A stretch of 64,000 nucleotides of DNA from Streptomyces longwoodensis (GCF_001514125.1 NZ_KQ948550.1:731105-795104); one strand, 5' to 3'; shown: positions 25,892 through 33,672, counted from the stretch's first letter. A program made the numbers and translations. The notes: a model not told the origin generated them from the letters alone.

Positions 25892-26700
25892 CCGGACTGC
25901 GTTACGTCTACGCGGTCTGCCGCCCCTTCGACGCGCCGCTCCAGGTCCAGCTCACGGGCGTGGGCGGCGCTCCGGTCAAGATGCTGGCGCACCACGGCCT
26001 GGTCGCCGTGGTCAGCCCGGTGCCGGAGGGCGACTTCGCGGAGGCGCCGCTGCGCGAGCACCTGGAGGACCTGGACTGGCTCGGCGCCACCGCCCGGGCC
26101 CACCAGCAGGTCGTCGACGCGCTCACCGCGGTCACCACTCCGCTGCCGCTGCGGCTCGCCACGGTGTTCCGCGACGACAGCGGGGTGCGCGTCATGATCG
26201 AGTCCGGCGAGGAGGCGTTCCGGCGCACCCTCGACCGGCTCGACGGCCGCGTGGAGTGGGGCGTGAAGGTCTACGTCGAGGGCGGCGAGGAACAGCCCGA
26301 GGCGGCCGCGCTCGCGGCGAAACCGGCCTCCGGCCGGGACTACCTGCGCCAGCGGCGCAACCGGGCCCAGGAGCGCGAGGACAAGTGGCGGGCGGCGGAG
26401 CGGTTCGCCACCCGGCTGCACGGCACGCTGGCCGCGCACGCCGAGGAGTCCCGCCTGCACGCCCCGCAGAACTCCCCGCTCACCCGGGGCAGCGGGCACA
26501 ACGTGCTCAACGCGGCCTACCTCGTGCCGCGCGCCCACTCCGAGGAGTTCGTGGAGCTCGTCGACCACACGAAGGACGAGGAACCGGGGATGCGCGTGGA
26601 ACTCACCGGCCCGTGGGCGGCGTACTCCTTCGTCGACCCGGAGGGAACCGGTGCGGGCGACGCCGGCGGCCGGGAGGACACATCAGGGGAGGTCGTGTGA
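25888..26700 (+). CDS. gvpL: Gas vesicle protein GvpL (GvpF/GvpL family)
   Basis: 270 residues, paralogue of the gvpF product. Features: LRYVYAVCRPFDAPL at the start, the conserved TTPLPLRLATVFRDD segment, a long middle helix EDKWRAAERFATRLHGTLAAH and the ending MRVELTGPWAAYSFVDPEG. In haloarchaea GvpL contacts many accessory Gvps and is essential for gas-vesicle formation. Overlaps gvpS by 4 bp. Confidence 0.87.
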   Translation: MTGLRYVYAVCRPFDAPLQVQLTGVGGAPVKMLAHHGLVAVVSPVPEGDFAEAPLREHLEDLDWLGATARAHQQVVDALTAVTTPLPLRLATVFRDDSGVRVMIESGEEAFRRTLDRLDGRVEWGVKVYVEGGEEQPEAAALAAKPASGRDYLRQRRNRAQEREDKWRAAERFATRLHGTLAAHAEESRLHAPQNSPLTRGSGHNVLNAAYLVPRAHSEEFVELVDHTKDEEPGMRVELTGPWAAYSFVDPEGTGAGDAGGREDTSGEVV

Positions 26701-26885
26701 CCGTCGTCGAACGCCGTGAGATCGCGCTGGTGGACCTGCTGGACCGGCTGCTGGCCGGCGGTGTGGTCATCACGGGTGACATCACCCTGCGCATCGCCGA
26801 CGTGGACCTGGTCCGCATCGACCTCAACGCGCTCATCAGCTCCGTCAACGAGAACGTGCCCTCACCCTGGGGAGACTTGCCGTGA
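26697..26885 (+). CDS. gvpS: GvpS-like small GvpA-fold protein
   Basis: 62 residues starting at GTG 26697, with GGGGAGG six bases upstream, overlapping the gvpL stop. It is essentially one GvpA-like core: ALVDLLDRLLAGGVVITGDITLRIADVDLVRIDLNALISSV. This makes three GvpA-fold proteins in the operon (GvpA, GvpJ, GvpS). Its length suits a small nucleator or wall-cap protein. It is short and lies in a frame that extends back over gvpL, so it is easy to miss. Confidence 0.82.
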   Translation: MTVVERREIALVDLLDRLLAGGVVITGDITLRIADVDLVRIDLNALISSVNENVPSPWGDLP

Positions 26886-27166
26886 CACCGCCGCGCAGGC
26901 GCATGGACCTGGAACCGGACACCGTCGAGCGCGACCTGGTCAAGCTCGTGCTGACCGTGGTCGAGCTGCTCCGCCAGCTCATGGAGCGGCAGGCCGTGCG
27001 CCGCTTCGACCAGGGCGACCTCAGCGAGGAGCAGGAGGAGCGCATCGGGCTGACCCTGATGCTGCTCGACGACCGGATGGCCGAGCTGCGGGACCGGTAC
27101 GGGCTGCGGCCCGAGGACCTGAACCTGGACCTCGGGCCGCTCGGGCCGCTGCTGCCCCGGGAGTGA
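26882..27166 (+). CDS. gvpK: Gas vesicle protein GvpK
   Basis: 94 residues of helical GvpK: RDLVKLVLTVVELLRQLMERQAVRRFDQGDLSEEQEERIGLTLMLLDDRMAELRDRYGL. The conserved pair of helices with the QAVRRFD link is diagnostic. Required for vesicle formation in model systems. Last gene of the operon, overlapping gvpS by 4 bp, followed at once by the hairpin at 27169-27197. Confidence 0.87.
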   Translation: MTPPRRRMDLEPDTVERDLVKLVLTVVELLRQLMERQAVRRFDQGDLSEEQEERIGLTLMLLDDRMAELRDRYGLRPEDLNLDLGPLGPLLPRE

Positions 27167-27168
27167 CC

Positions 27169-27197
27169 CCGCCGGAACCGGCCCCCGGTTCCGGCGG
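27169..27197. terminator. Perfect 13-bp hairpin after gvpK
   Basis: CCGCCGGAACCGG (27169-27181), loop CCC, then CCGGTTCCGGCGG (27185-27197). The stem is perfect and lies 3 bp after the gvpK stop and 28 bp before the end of the convergent small gene, so it can serve both strands. Confidence 0.85.
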
Positions 27198-27224
27198 AAC
27201 GCGTCCCCGGCTCAACGGATCACA

Positions 27225-27395
27225 TCACCACCTGTACCAACGCCCCCTGCCTCCTCCGGCCGCGGACCCGCGGAAGAGGAATCCCAGCAGCCAGACGACC
27301 AGGACCGCCAGCGCGATCCACCAGAGCACCTTCACCGCGAACCCGGCGCCGAAGAGGATCAGCACCAGCAGCAGTACCAGCAGGATGGGAACCAT
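27225..27395 (-). CDS. Small hydrophobic membrane protein (56 residues)
   Basis: Short protein on the minus strand from ATG 27395, with AGGAGG eight bases upstream. Residues 2-40 are nearly all hydrophobic (VPILLVLLLVLILFGAGFAV, then LWWIALAVLVVWLLGFLF), forming two short membrane segments, and the C-terminus is Gly/Arg rich ending in WYRW. Small proteins of this type are common in Streptomyces and often stress-induced. Function unknown. It converges with gvpK. A SigB-like element precedes it. Confidence 0.8.
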   Translation of the reverse strand: MVPILLVLLLVLILFGAGFAVKVLWWIALAVLVVWLLGFLFRGSAAGGGRGRWYRW

Positions 27396-27417
27396 GATGA
27401 ACCTCCTGCTGTCCGTA

Positions 27418-27441
27418 TGACCCGAAACGCGTAAATCATCC
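27418..27441 (-). promoter_or_regulatory. SigB-like promoter before the small hydrophobic protein
   Basis: Read on the minus strand: GGAT, fourteen-base spacer, GGGTCA; the -10-like element is at 27418-27423 on the plus strand. The pattern agrees with the G-N-N-T, N14-16, GGGTAC/T stress-sigma consensus described for S. coelicolor, except for C in place of A. Confidence 0.35.
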
Positions 27442-27446
27442 GACTT

Positions 27447-28268
27447 TCAGGCATCCTTCCTGCACAGGACCTCCCCGTGCAGCACCGCGAACCAGGCGTC
27501 CTCGCGCCGCCCCCACTCACGCCAGGCCTCCGCGATCGCCGCCAGCTCGTCCCGTGTGGCGTGGCCGCCCCCGGTGGCCCGATCGGCGTAGGCCGAGGCC
27601 ACGGTGCGGTCCGCCCACAGGCCGCTCCACCACTGCCGGTCCTCGGGCGTGCTGAAGGTCCAGGTCGCCGACGTGGCGGTGACGTCGGTGAATCCGGCGG
27701 CGAGCGCCCACGACTTCAGCCGGCGCCCGGCGTCGGGCTCGCCGCCGTTGGCCCGGGCCACCCGCCGGTACAGCTCCAGCCAGTCGTCCAGCCCGGCCGA
27801 CTCCGGGTACCAGGTCATCGCCGCGTAGTCGGAGTCCCGTACGGCGACGAGGCCGCCGGGCCTGGTCACCCGGCGCATCTCGCGCAGCGCTTGCACCGGG
27901 TCGCCCACGTGCTGGAGCACCTGGTGGGCGTGCACCACGCAGAAGGTGTCGTCGGGGTAGTCCAGGGCGTGGACGTCCGCGACGGCGAAGTCGACGTTGT
28001 CCAGTCCCCGCTCCGCGGCCGTCGCCCGGGCCCGGTCCAGGACGCCCGCCGCGTGGTCGACGCCGGTGACGTGCCCGTCGGGGACCAGGGCGGCCAGGTC
28101 GGCGGTGATGGTGCCGGGGCCGCAGCCGACGTCCAGGACCTTCATGTGGGGCTTGAGCGAACCGATGAGGTAGGCCGCGGAGTTGGCGGCGGTGCGCCAG
28201 GTGTGCGACCGCAGCACCGACTCGTGGTGGCCGTGCGTGTAGACGGCGGTCTCCTGCGCCTTCGGCAT
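27447..28268 (-). CDS. Class I SAM-dependent methyltransferase (Methyltransf_11/25 type)
   Basis: 273 residues, start ATG 28268 (AAGGGG upstream). The SAM site is VLDVGCGPGTITADLAALVP near 43-62, then GVDHAAGVLDRARA; motif III is TFCVVHAHQVLQHV and the post-motif is VTRPGGLVAVRDSDYAAMTW. The end part has several Trp residues (WTFSTPEDRQWWSGLWADR). These are typical small-molecule methyltransferases. The acceptor is unknown. No operon partner; an inverted repeat with a GTTTCG/GGGTCA pair lies upstream. Confidence 0.82.
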   Translation of the reverse strand: MPKAQETAVYTHGHHESVLRSHTWRTAANSAAYLIGSLKPHMKVLDVGCGPGTITADLAALVPDGHVTGVDHAAGVLDRARATAAERGLDNVDFAVADVHALDYPDDTFCVVHAHQVLQHVGDPVQALREMRRVTRPGGLVAVRDSDYAAMTWYPESAGLDDWLELYRRVARANGGEPDAGRRLKSWALAAGFTDVTATSATWTFSTPEDRQWWSGLWADRTVASAYADRATGGGHATRDELAAIAEAWREWGRREDAWFAVLHGEVLCRKDA

Positions 28269-28365
28269 GACTGAACCCCTTCGCGTCGTACCGGCCCCCG
28301 GACGCCGTGGACGTCCGGGACGATGGCCCTCACGGTACGCCGGTGGCCGCATGGTGAGACCATAT

Positions 28366-28398
28366 GTTTCGCGATACGGACTGACGGGTCATCAGTCC
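28366..28398 (+). promoter_or_regulatory. SigB-like element overlapping an inverted repeat
   Basis: GTTTCG 28366-28371, fourteen-base spacer, GGGTCA 28386-28391 (plus strand). The same place holds a 7-bp inverted repeat, GGACTGA at 28378-28384 and TCAGTCC at 28392-28398, so an activator or repressor could bind here. The histidine-phosphatase gene starts 136 bp further on. Confidence 0.35.
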
Positions 28399-28533
28399 GC
28401 GTCCGTGCGCAGCGGGTAGAGGGTCGGCCACCAGGGGAGCCCGATGCGGATCCGTTCCGATGTCCTCTGGGTACCCTGAGGTAGCCGTTCCCCCGTGCGG
28501 ACGGCATCCGAGCCGACCGGAGGGTCCTCCCGC

Positions 28534-29190
28534 ATGCGCCTGTTGCTCGTCCGCCACGGTCAGACCCCCACCAACGTGGACTACCTGCTGGACACGGGCG
28601 TCCCGGGCCCCGGCCTGACGGACCTGGGCCGGCGGCAGGCGGCCGCGCTGCCCCAGGCCCTGGCCGGCGAGGACATAGCGGCGCTCTACGCCTCCACCCT
28701 CGTCCGCACCCAGCTCACCGCCGCCCCGCTGGCCGCCGCCCGCGGCCTGGAGGTCCTGGTCCGCGACGGCCTGCGCGAGGTGTCCGCGGGCGACATGGAG
28801 ATGCTGCCCGGCCTGAGCGAGGCCGGCGAGCGTTACATGCGCACGGTGTTCGCCTGGGCCGACGGCGACACGGACCTGCGCATGCCCGGCGGCGAGACCG
28901 GTACCGAGTTCCTCGCCCGCTACGACGCCGTGGTGGCCGAGGCCGCCGCGAGCGGGGCCGGGACGGTCGCGATGGTCAGCCACGGCGCCGCCATCCGCGC
29001 CTGGGCCGCCGCCCGCGCCCACAACGTCGACGTGCCCTTCGCCGCCGCCCACCGCCTGGAGAACACCGGCGTCGTCGTCCTGGAGGGCACCCCGGCCGAC
29101 GGCTGGAAGGCCCTGACCTGGGCGGGCGCCACGGTCGTCCCCGCGGGCGAGGGCGGCCCGACGGGACGGGCCCTGGACGGGACGGCCTGA
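28534..29190 (+). CDS. Histidine phosphatase family protein
   Basis: 218 residues with the phosphoglycerate-mutase-like signature LLLVRHGQTPTN (catalytic His near residue 8), the second motif around EVSAGDMEMLPGLSE and the C-terminal MVSHGAAIRAW carrying the second catalytic His. GAGGG stands before ATG 28534. Family members remove phosphate from sugars, nucleotides or cofactors. It stands alone between a methyltransferase and an ABC-F gene. Substrate unknown. Confidence 0.87.
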   Translation: MRLLLVRHGQTPTNVDYLLDTGVPGPGLTDLGRRQAAALPQALAGEDIAALYASTLVRTQLTAAPLAAARGLEVLVRDGLREVSAGDMEMLPGLSEAGERYMRTVFAWADGDTDLRMPGGETGTEFLARYDAVVAEAAASGAGTVAMVSHGAAIRAWAAARAHNVDVPFAAAHRLENTGVVVLEGTPADGWKALTWAGATVVPAGEGGPTGRALDGTA

Positions 29191-29248
29191 GCCGCCGCCC
29201 CGCATAAGGGTTTGCCCGGCCGCCCGCCGCGCCCGCAGAATCCTCCCC

Positions 29249-30868
29249 ATGGGACATCTGGAAGCCGCGCACCTCGAGTACTACCTCCCCGACGGGAGGG
29301 CGTTGCTCGGCGACGTGTCCTTCCGGGTGGGCGAAGGGGCCGTCGTGGCGCTCGTCGGACCCAACGGCGCCGGCAAGACGACGCTGCTGCGGCTGATCTC
29401 CGGCGAGCTCAAGCCGCACGGCGGCACCGTCACCGTCAGCGGCGGCCTCGGCGTGATGCGCCAGTTCGTGGGCTCCGTCCGCGACGAGACCACCGTGCGC
29501 GACCTGCTGGTGTCCGTCGCCCCGCCCCGCGTCCGCGAGGCGGCGAAGGCCGTCGACGAGGCCGAGCACGCCGTGATGACGGTCGACGACGAGGCCGCCC
29601 AGATGCGCTACGCCCAGGCCCTCGCCGACTGGGCGGAGGCCCGCGGCTACGAGGCCGAGACCCTGTGGGACATGTGCACCACGGCCGCCCTGGGCGTCCC
29701 CTACGAGCAGGCCCAGTGGCGGCTGGTGCGCACCCTGTCCGGCGGTGAGCAGAAGCGGCTGGTGCTGGAGGCGCTGCTGCGCGGCACCGACGAGGTCCTG
29801 CTGCTCGACGAGCCCGACAACTACCTCGACGTGCCCGGCAAGCGCTGGCTGGAGGAGCGGCTGAAGGAGACCCGCAAGACGGTCCTGTTCGTCTCCCACG
29901 ACCGCGAACTCCTCGCCCGCGCCGCCGAGAAGATCGTCTCCGTGGAGCCGGGCCCGGCCGGCGCCGACGCCTGGGTGCACGGCGGGGGCTTCGCCACCTA
30001 CCACGAGGCCCGGCGCGAGCGCTTCGCCCGCTTCGAGGAGCTGCGCCGCCGCTGGGACGAGAAGCACGCCCAGCTGAAGAAGCTGGTGCTGAGCCTGCGC
30101 CAGGCCGCGAGCATCAGCCACGAGCTGGCCTCCCGCTACCAGGCCGCCCAGACCCGGCTGCGCAAGTTCGAGGAGGCCGGCCCGCCGCCCGAGCCGCCCC
30201 GCGAGCAGGACATCACCATGCGCCTGAAGGGCGGCCGCACCGGCGTCCGGGCCGTCACCTGCGAGCAGCTCGAGCTCACCGGCCTGATGAAACCCTTCGA
30301 CCTGGAGGTCTTCTACGGCGAGCGGGTCGCCGTGCTGGGCTCCAACGGCTCCGGCAAGTCCCACTTCCTGCGGCTGCTCGCCGGTGAGGACGTGGCCCAC
30401 ACGGGCCGGTGGAAGCTCGGCGCGCGGGTCGTGCCGGGTCACTTCGCGCAGACCCACGCACACCCGGAGCTCAGCGGCCGCAGCCTGCTCGACATCCTGT
30501 GGAAGGACCACTCCCAGGACCGGGGCGCGGCGATGTCCCGGCTGCGCCGCTACGAGCTGACCCAGCAGGCCGAGCAGGGCTTCGACCGCCTCTCCGGCGG
30601 ACAGCAGGCCCGCTTCCAGATCCTGCTGCTGGAGCTCCAGGGCGTCACGGCCCTGCTGCTCGACGAGCCCACCGACAACCTCGACCTGGAGTCGGCCGAG
30701 GCGCTCCAGGAGGGCCTGGAGGCGTTCGAGGGTACGGTCCTCGCGGTCACCCACGACCGCTGGTTCGCCCGCTCCTTCGACCGCTTCCTGGTCTTCGGCA
30801 GCGACGGCCGGGTCCGCGAGACGCCCGAGCCGGTGTGGGACGAGCGGCGGGTGGAGCGGGCGCGGTAG
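29249..30868 (+). CDS. ABC-F family ATPase (translation factor or antibiotic-resistance type)
   Basis: 539 residues with two ATP-binding cassettes in one chain and no membrane segments, the ABC-F hallmark. Cassette 1: Walker A GPNGAGKTT (about 37-45), signature LSGGEQKR, Walker B VLLLDEPDNYLDV, H-loop VSHDR. Cassette 2: GSNGSGKSH, LSGGQQAR and LLLDEPTDNLDL. A linker with a coiled-coil-like helix (ARFEELRRRWDEKHAQLKKL) joins them at about 245-310. ABC-F proteins bind the ribosomal E site and either assist translation or protect the ribosome from antibiotics. The linker length here is closer to housekeeping members; which antibiotic, if any, is unknown. ATG 29249 follows TCCTCCCC only, so the leader is weak. 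Confidence 0.88.
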   Translation: MGHLEAAHLEYYLPDGRALLGDVSFRVGEGAVVALVGPNGAGKTTLLRLISGELKPHGGTVTVSGGLGVMRQFVGSVRDETTVRDLLVSVAPPRVREAAKAVDEAEHAVMTVDDEAAQMRYAQALADWAEARGYEAETLWDMCTTAALGVPYEQAQWRLVRTLSGGEQKRLVLEALLRGTDEVLLLDEPDNYLDVPGKRWLEERLKETRKTVLFVSHDRELLARAAEKIVSVEPGPAGADAWVHGGGFATYHEARRERFARFEELRRRWDEKHAQLKKLVLSLRQAASISHELASRYQAAQTRLRKFEEAGPPPEPPREQDITMRLKGGRTGVRAVTCEQLELTGLMKPFDLEVFYGERVAVLGSNGSGKSHFLRLLAGEDVAHTGRWKLGARVVPGHFAQTHAHPELSGRSLLDILWKDHSQDRGAAMSRLRRYELTQQAEQGFDRLSGGQQARFQILLLELQGVTALLLDEPTDNLDLESAEALQEGLEAFEGTVLAVTHDRWFARSFDRFLVFGSDGRVRETPEPVWDERRVERAR

Positions 30869-30982
30869 GGGAGCGGCGGGCGGGGGTCAGCGGGCCGCGC
30901 GCGGAGGCCCGGGGGCCGGAGTCTTCGTACAGTGGGTGCAGGAAGCCGAGACATCCCACGTCCCCCCGGGGCTTCCGTCCGC

Positions 30983-31007
30983 GGGTGGCAGTGAGCCCGA
31001 CGGGTAC
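30983..31007 (+). promoter_or_regulatory. SigB-like promoter before the DUF6158 gene
   Basis: GGGT (30983-30986), fifteen-base spacer, GGGTAC (31002-31007). It fits the stress-sigma pattern, and its position favours ATG 31047 rather than 31017 as the start of the gene. Confidence 0.45.
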
Positions 31008-31046
31008 CCGGACCGCATGGACGAACACGACGAGCGGGGCACCACG

Positions 31047-31340
31047 ATGACCGGAGTCGACCCGGACCGGCTGGACGACCAGCAGCTCATGAAGGAGCTG
31101 GAGACGATCCACCGCACCCGTCACGACACCCTGCTGTACGGCTCGAACGACGCGCTGCGGGCCCACAACGAGCGCATGGCCGTCCTGGAGGGCGAGTACC
31201 TGCGGCGCAACCCGCGCCGCTCCGTGGCCCCCGGCCGCACCCGCGAGGGCGCCCGCGAGCGCACCGCGGAGGCCGCGTCCGGCACGCCGGTGGGCAAGTG
31301 GGGCCCGGGCGGCGCGGGCGGCGGCACGGGCGGGCGCTGA
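31047..31340 (+). CDS. DUF6158 family protein
   Basis: 97 residues from ATG 31047 (an in-frame ATG at 31017 would add ten). Core: VDPDRLDDQQLMKELETIHRTRHDTLLYGSNDALRAHNERMAVLEGEYLRRNP, a conserved helical segment, then a Gly/Arg-rich tail that ends GPGGAGGGTGGR. Small conserved actinobacterial protein of unknown function. It has a stress-type promoter just upstream and is convergent with the PfpI-like gene. Confidence 0.7.
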   Translation: MTGVDPDRLDDQQLMKELETIHRTRHDTLLYGSNDALRAHNERMAVLEGEYLRRNPRRSVAPGRTREGARERTAEAASGTPVGKWGPGGAGGGTGGR

Positions 31341-31369
31341 GCGCCGCCTCCGCACGAGGCCGCACATCA

Positions 31370-31436
31370 CGCACAACGCAACGCTCACGGCGCACAATGC
31401 AACGCTCACGGCCCCCCGAGCCCCGCGTGGGGGCCG
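31370..31436. repeat. 21-bp tandem repeat (one mismatch) followed by a hairpin
   Basis: Two 21-bp units at 31370-31390 and 31391-31411 differ only at one base. Immediately after, CGGCCCCC (31409-31416) and GGGGGCCG (31429-31436) form an 8-bp stem, a possible terminator between converging genes. The unit is too short to code and is not an insertion-sequence end. Confidence 0.65.
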
Positions 31437-31469
31437 GAGGGCCGTGCGGTGGGTCCGCCTGCCGTCGCC

Positions 31470-32012
31470 TCAGCCGGCCTCGGCCGCGAACACCTCGAGG
31501 TAGGTCTCGCAGAAGGCCTTGAGGTCGTCCGGCTTGCGGCTGGTGACCAGCTTGTTGGTGCCGTGGTCGCAGACCTTCACCTGCTCGTCGACCCAGGTGG
31601 CGCCCGCGTTGCGCAGGTCGGTCTGCAGGCTGGGCCAGGACGTGAGGACCCGGCCGCGCACGACGTCGGCCTCGACGAGCGTCCACGGGGCGTGGCAGAT
31701 CGCGGCGACCGGCCGGCCCGCCTCGAAGAAGCCCCGCACGAACGCCACGGCCTTCTCGTCGGTGCGCAGGAAGTCGGGGTTGGCGACGCCGCCGGGCAGG
31801 ACGAGCCCGTCGAAGGCGTCCACGGCCGCCTCGCCGACCACTTCGTCCACGGGGAAGGTGTCGGCCTTGTCCAGGTGGTTGAACGCCTGGATCTCGCCCG
31901 CCTCGGTCGACACGAGCACGGGCTCGTGGCCGGCGTCCTTCGCGGCCTGCCAGGGCTCGGTCAGCTCGACCTGCTCGACTCCCTCGGGTGCGGTGAGAAA
32001 CGCAATGCGCAT
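31470..32012 (-). CDS. DJ-1/PfpI family protein (type 1 glutamine-amidotransferase-like)
   Basis: 180 residues. The nucleophile elbow is VAAICHAPWTL with Cys106 and His107, and the upstream GLVLPGGVANPDFLR carries the oxyanion region. PfpI/YhbO-type members act as stress-related hydrolases, with glyoxalase or deglycase-like activity reported for some. It starts at ATG 32012 and reads toward the DUF6158 gene. The neighbouring DUF2795-like gene ends only 66 bp upstream and may be co-transcribed. Confidence 0.85.
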   Translation of the reverse strand: MRIAFLTAPEGVEQVELTEPWQAAKDAGHEPVLVSTEAGEIQAFNHLDKADTFPVDEVVGEAAVDAFDGLVLPGGVANPDFLRTDEKAVAFVRGFFEAGRPVAAICHAPWTLVEADVVRGRVLTSWPSLQTDLRNAGATWVDEQVKVCDHGTNKLVTSRKPDDLKAFCETYLEVFAAEAG

Positions 32013-32078
32013 GTTCAGTCCTTTGCACGCTCGGTCGGTTCGTACCTGCGGTGGGTCTCGGGGTTCATTCGGCCCGGT

Positions 32079-32453
32079 TCATCCGCGCTCGCCCACGAGC
32101 GCCTCGGCCAGGTCCTGGGCGCCCTGCCAGGTCTTCTTCGGCGGCAGCTCCGCCACCGCCTCGATCAGGGCGTCGGGAGCGTGGTGCCGGCGCAGGGCGC
32201 TGACCACGCTCTTGGTGGGGGCCGGGAAGTCGCCGCGGTGCAGGGTCCGGGCCAGTTCCAACCGGACCGTCTCGAGCGACGCGGCCTCGGGAGCCAGCCC
32301 GCCGCCCCACACCTGCGGGTCGTCGTCGGCGCCCGGCTCGGGGTCGTGCCACTCCTCGGAACGGGTGGGGTGCCCCGACCGCAGCAGGCCCTGCAGTTCG
32401 TGCTTCATCTCGTCGTCCCGGTGGACGCTCAGCCGGTCACTGCCTCGCTGCAT
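32079..32453 (-). CDS. DUF2795-like protein
   Basis: 124 residues. The C-terminal half (LELARTLHRGDFPAPTKSVVSALRRHHAPDALIEAVAELPPKKTWQGAQDLAEAL) matches the helical DUF2795 pattern, in which two short helices flank a conserved Pro and the end carries a W/F-x-x-A-x-D-L. The N-terminus is charged with a TRSEEWHDPEP segment. These proteins are often near osmotic or oxidative stress genes; function unknown. Confidence 0.55.
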   Translation of the reverse strand: MQRGSDRLSVHRDDEMKHELQGLLRSGHPTRSEEWHDPEPGADDDPQVWGGGLAPEAASLETVRLELARTLHRGDFPAPTKSVVSALRRHHAPDALIEAVAELPPKKTWQGAQDLAEALVGERG

Positions 32454-32544
32454 GTCTCCCTCCAGAGCTTCGGGAATCCCCCGCGTACCCGAGCAGCGGC
32501 GGCCGACACCGGCTCATCCCGAACGAAGCACGCCACGCCCCCGG

Positions 32545-32569
32545 GTTTGCCCGGCGACCGCCCGGGGAC
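32545..32569 (+). promoter_or_regulatory. GTTTGC-N12-CGGGGAC element before the 40-residue membrane protein
   Basis: GTTTGC 32545-32550, twelve-base spacer, CGGGGAC 32563-32569. The same spacing as at 17279 and 35613. It is 47 bp before ATG 32617. Confidence 0.4.
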
Positions 32570-32616
32570 CCGAACCGCACCCCCCACATGGACTGCCCGC
32601 TGGGGAAGGACACGCC

Positions 32617-32739
32617 ATGGCGCTGCTCGCCGCGCTCGTCCCGCTCGTGATGCTCGCCGTCGTACTGGCCCTGAGCCACTACGAGGACGCCCTGCTACCG
32701 ACACCGGACACCGAGGAAGGCCCGAACCAACGGACCTGA
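32617..32739 (+). CDS. Small single-pass membrane protein (40 residues)
   Basis: ATG 32617, with GGGGAAGGA upstream, opens a 40-residue frame. Residues 3-20 (LLAALVPLVMLAVVLALS) form one membrane helix; the tail HYEDALLPTPDTEEGPNQRT is polar. A stress-type promoter element lies upstream, and the gene is followed by an EcsC-like protein. No known family. The coding pattern and ribosome site support translation, but the size leaves some doubt. Confidence 0.6.
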   Translation: MALLAALVPLVMLAVVLALSHYEDALLPTPDTEEGPNQRT

Positions 32740-32782
32740 CGACCGGCGGCCTTTGCGTAGACGGCTGTTGTAAGTTCCTGCC

Positions 32783-33640
32783 ATGAAGCAGGGTAAAGAC
32801 GTCGAGAACCCCGAGTCGCGTTTCTTCACGGTGCTGTTGGCGGCGGCGAAACTGCCGGGGGTGCGGGTCCAGCGGGAGGCGTACCTGCGCAGCGCGCTGG
32901 CCCGCCACTGCTCCGAGGACGAGATCCGGCGAGCGGTGGAGACGACTCCCGCTGCGGCGGGCATCACCGTCGAGGTCCTGGACAAGGTCGCCAACGACTC
33001 CATCCGCTACGAGACCGCCAAGGTCAGCGCCCTCTCCGCCGCCGCCGGCATACCCGGCATCCTCGCCCTCCCGGCCACGGTGCCCGCCGACCTGGCGCAG
33101 TACGTCGGACACATGCTGCGCATCGCGCAGAAGCTGGCCTATCTCTACAGCTGGCCCGAGCTGTTCTCCGGCGAGGGCGAGGACGTGGACGACGCGACCA
33201 AAGGGGTCCTCACGCTGTTCTTCGCCGTGATGTTCGGCGTCCAGTCGGCGAACGCCGCTGTGGGCAAGGTCGCGGGGATGATGGCGGAACAGGTCGCCAA
33301 GAAGCTTCCGCAGAAGGCGCTCACCCACGGGATCGTCTACCCCCTCGTGAAGAAGGTCGCGGGCTACCTCGGGGTCAGGATGACGACGCAGTCCTTCGCG
33401 ACGACCGTCTCGAAGGCCATCCCGCTCCTGGGGGCCGCCGTCTCGGGCGGACTCACCTTCGCGACCTACCTCCCGATGGCCAAGAGGCTCAAGAAGCACC
33501 TCGCCGGCCTGCCCCTGGCCGATCCGTCGAGCCGGGTGGGGGAGGAGGACGTCGTGGACGGTGAGGTCGTGGAGGACCACGAGGTCCTCGTCGCGCCGCA
33601 CGCTGAACCGCTGGGCGTGGATCCGGCGGCCCGGGGATGA
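32783..33640 (+). CDS. EcsC-like membrane-associated protein
   Basis: 285 residues. After a soluble start it has a long amphipathic and hydrophobic stretch (SALSAAAGIPGILALPATVPADLAQYVGHMLRIAQKLAYLYSWPEL), then GVLTLFFAVMFGVQSANAAVGKVAGM, and near the end SKAIPLLGAAVSGGLTFATYLPMA. The pattern of a Gly/Ala-rich helical hairpin with Q-Y-x-x-H is reminiscent of the EcsC family, which links to ABC exporters in Bacillus. C-terminus is acidic and disordered. No other ABC genes are near. Moderate confidence in the family; function unknown. The start codon is ATG 32783. Confidence 0.5.
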   Translation: MKQGKDVENPESRFFTVLLAAAKLPGVRVQREAYLRSALARHCSEDEIRRAVETTPAAAGITVEVLDKVANDSIRYETAKVSALSAAAGIPGILALPATVPADLAQYVGHMLRIAQKLAYLYSWPELFSGEGEDVDDATKGVLTLFFAVMFGVQSANAAVGKVAGMMAEQVAKKLPQKALTHGIVYPLVKKVAGYLGVRMTTQSFATTVSKAIPLLGAAVSGGLTFATYLPMAKRLKKHLAGLPLADPSSRVGEEDVVDGEVVEDHEVLVAPHAEPLGVDPAARG

Positions 33641-33642
33641 CG

Positions 33643-33672
33643 GGAGCCGGGCGCCTGTCGTCGCCCGGCTCC
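33643..33672. terminator. 11-bp hairpin between EcsC-like and TPP-enzyme genes
   Basis: GGAGCCGGGCG (33643-33653), eight-base loop, CGCCCGGCTCC (33662-33672): a perfect stem in the 57-bp gap of two convergent genes. Confidence 0.8.

Noticed and set aside
28399-28490. Possible remnant of a gene end on the minus strand (WWPTLYPLRTDAD-like tail)
   Set aside because: Sensible-looking C-terminal string, but no start, no ribosome site and only about 30 codons; cannot be supported.
29210-29235. GTTTGC at 29210 as a fourth copy of the GTTTGS-N12-SGGGGAC element
   Set aside because: The -10-side GGGGAC is missing at the proper spacing (CGCGCCC instead).
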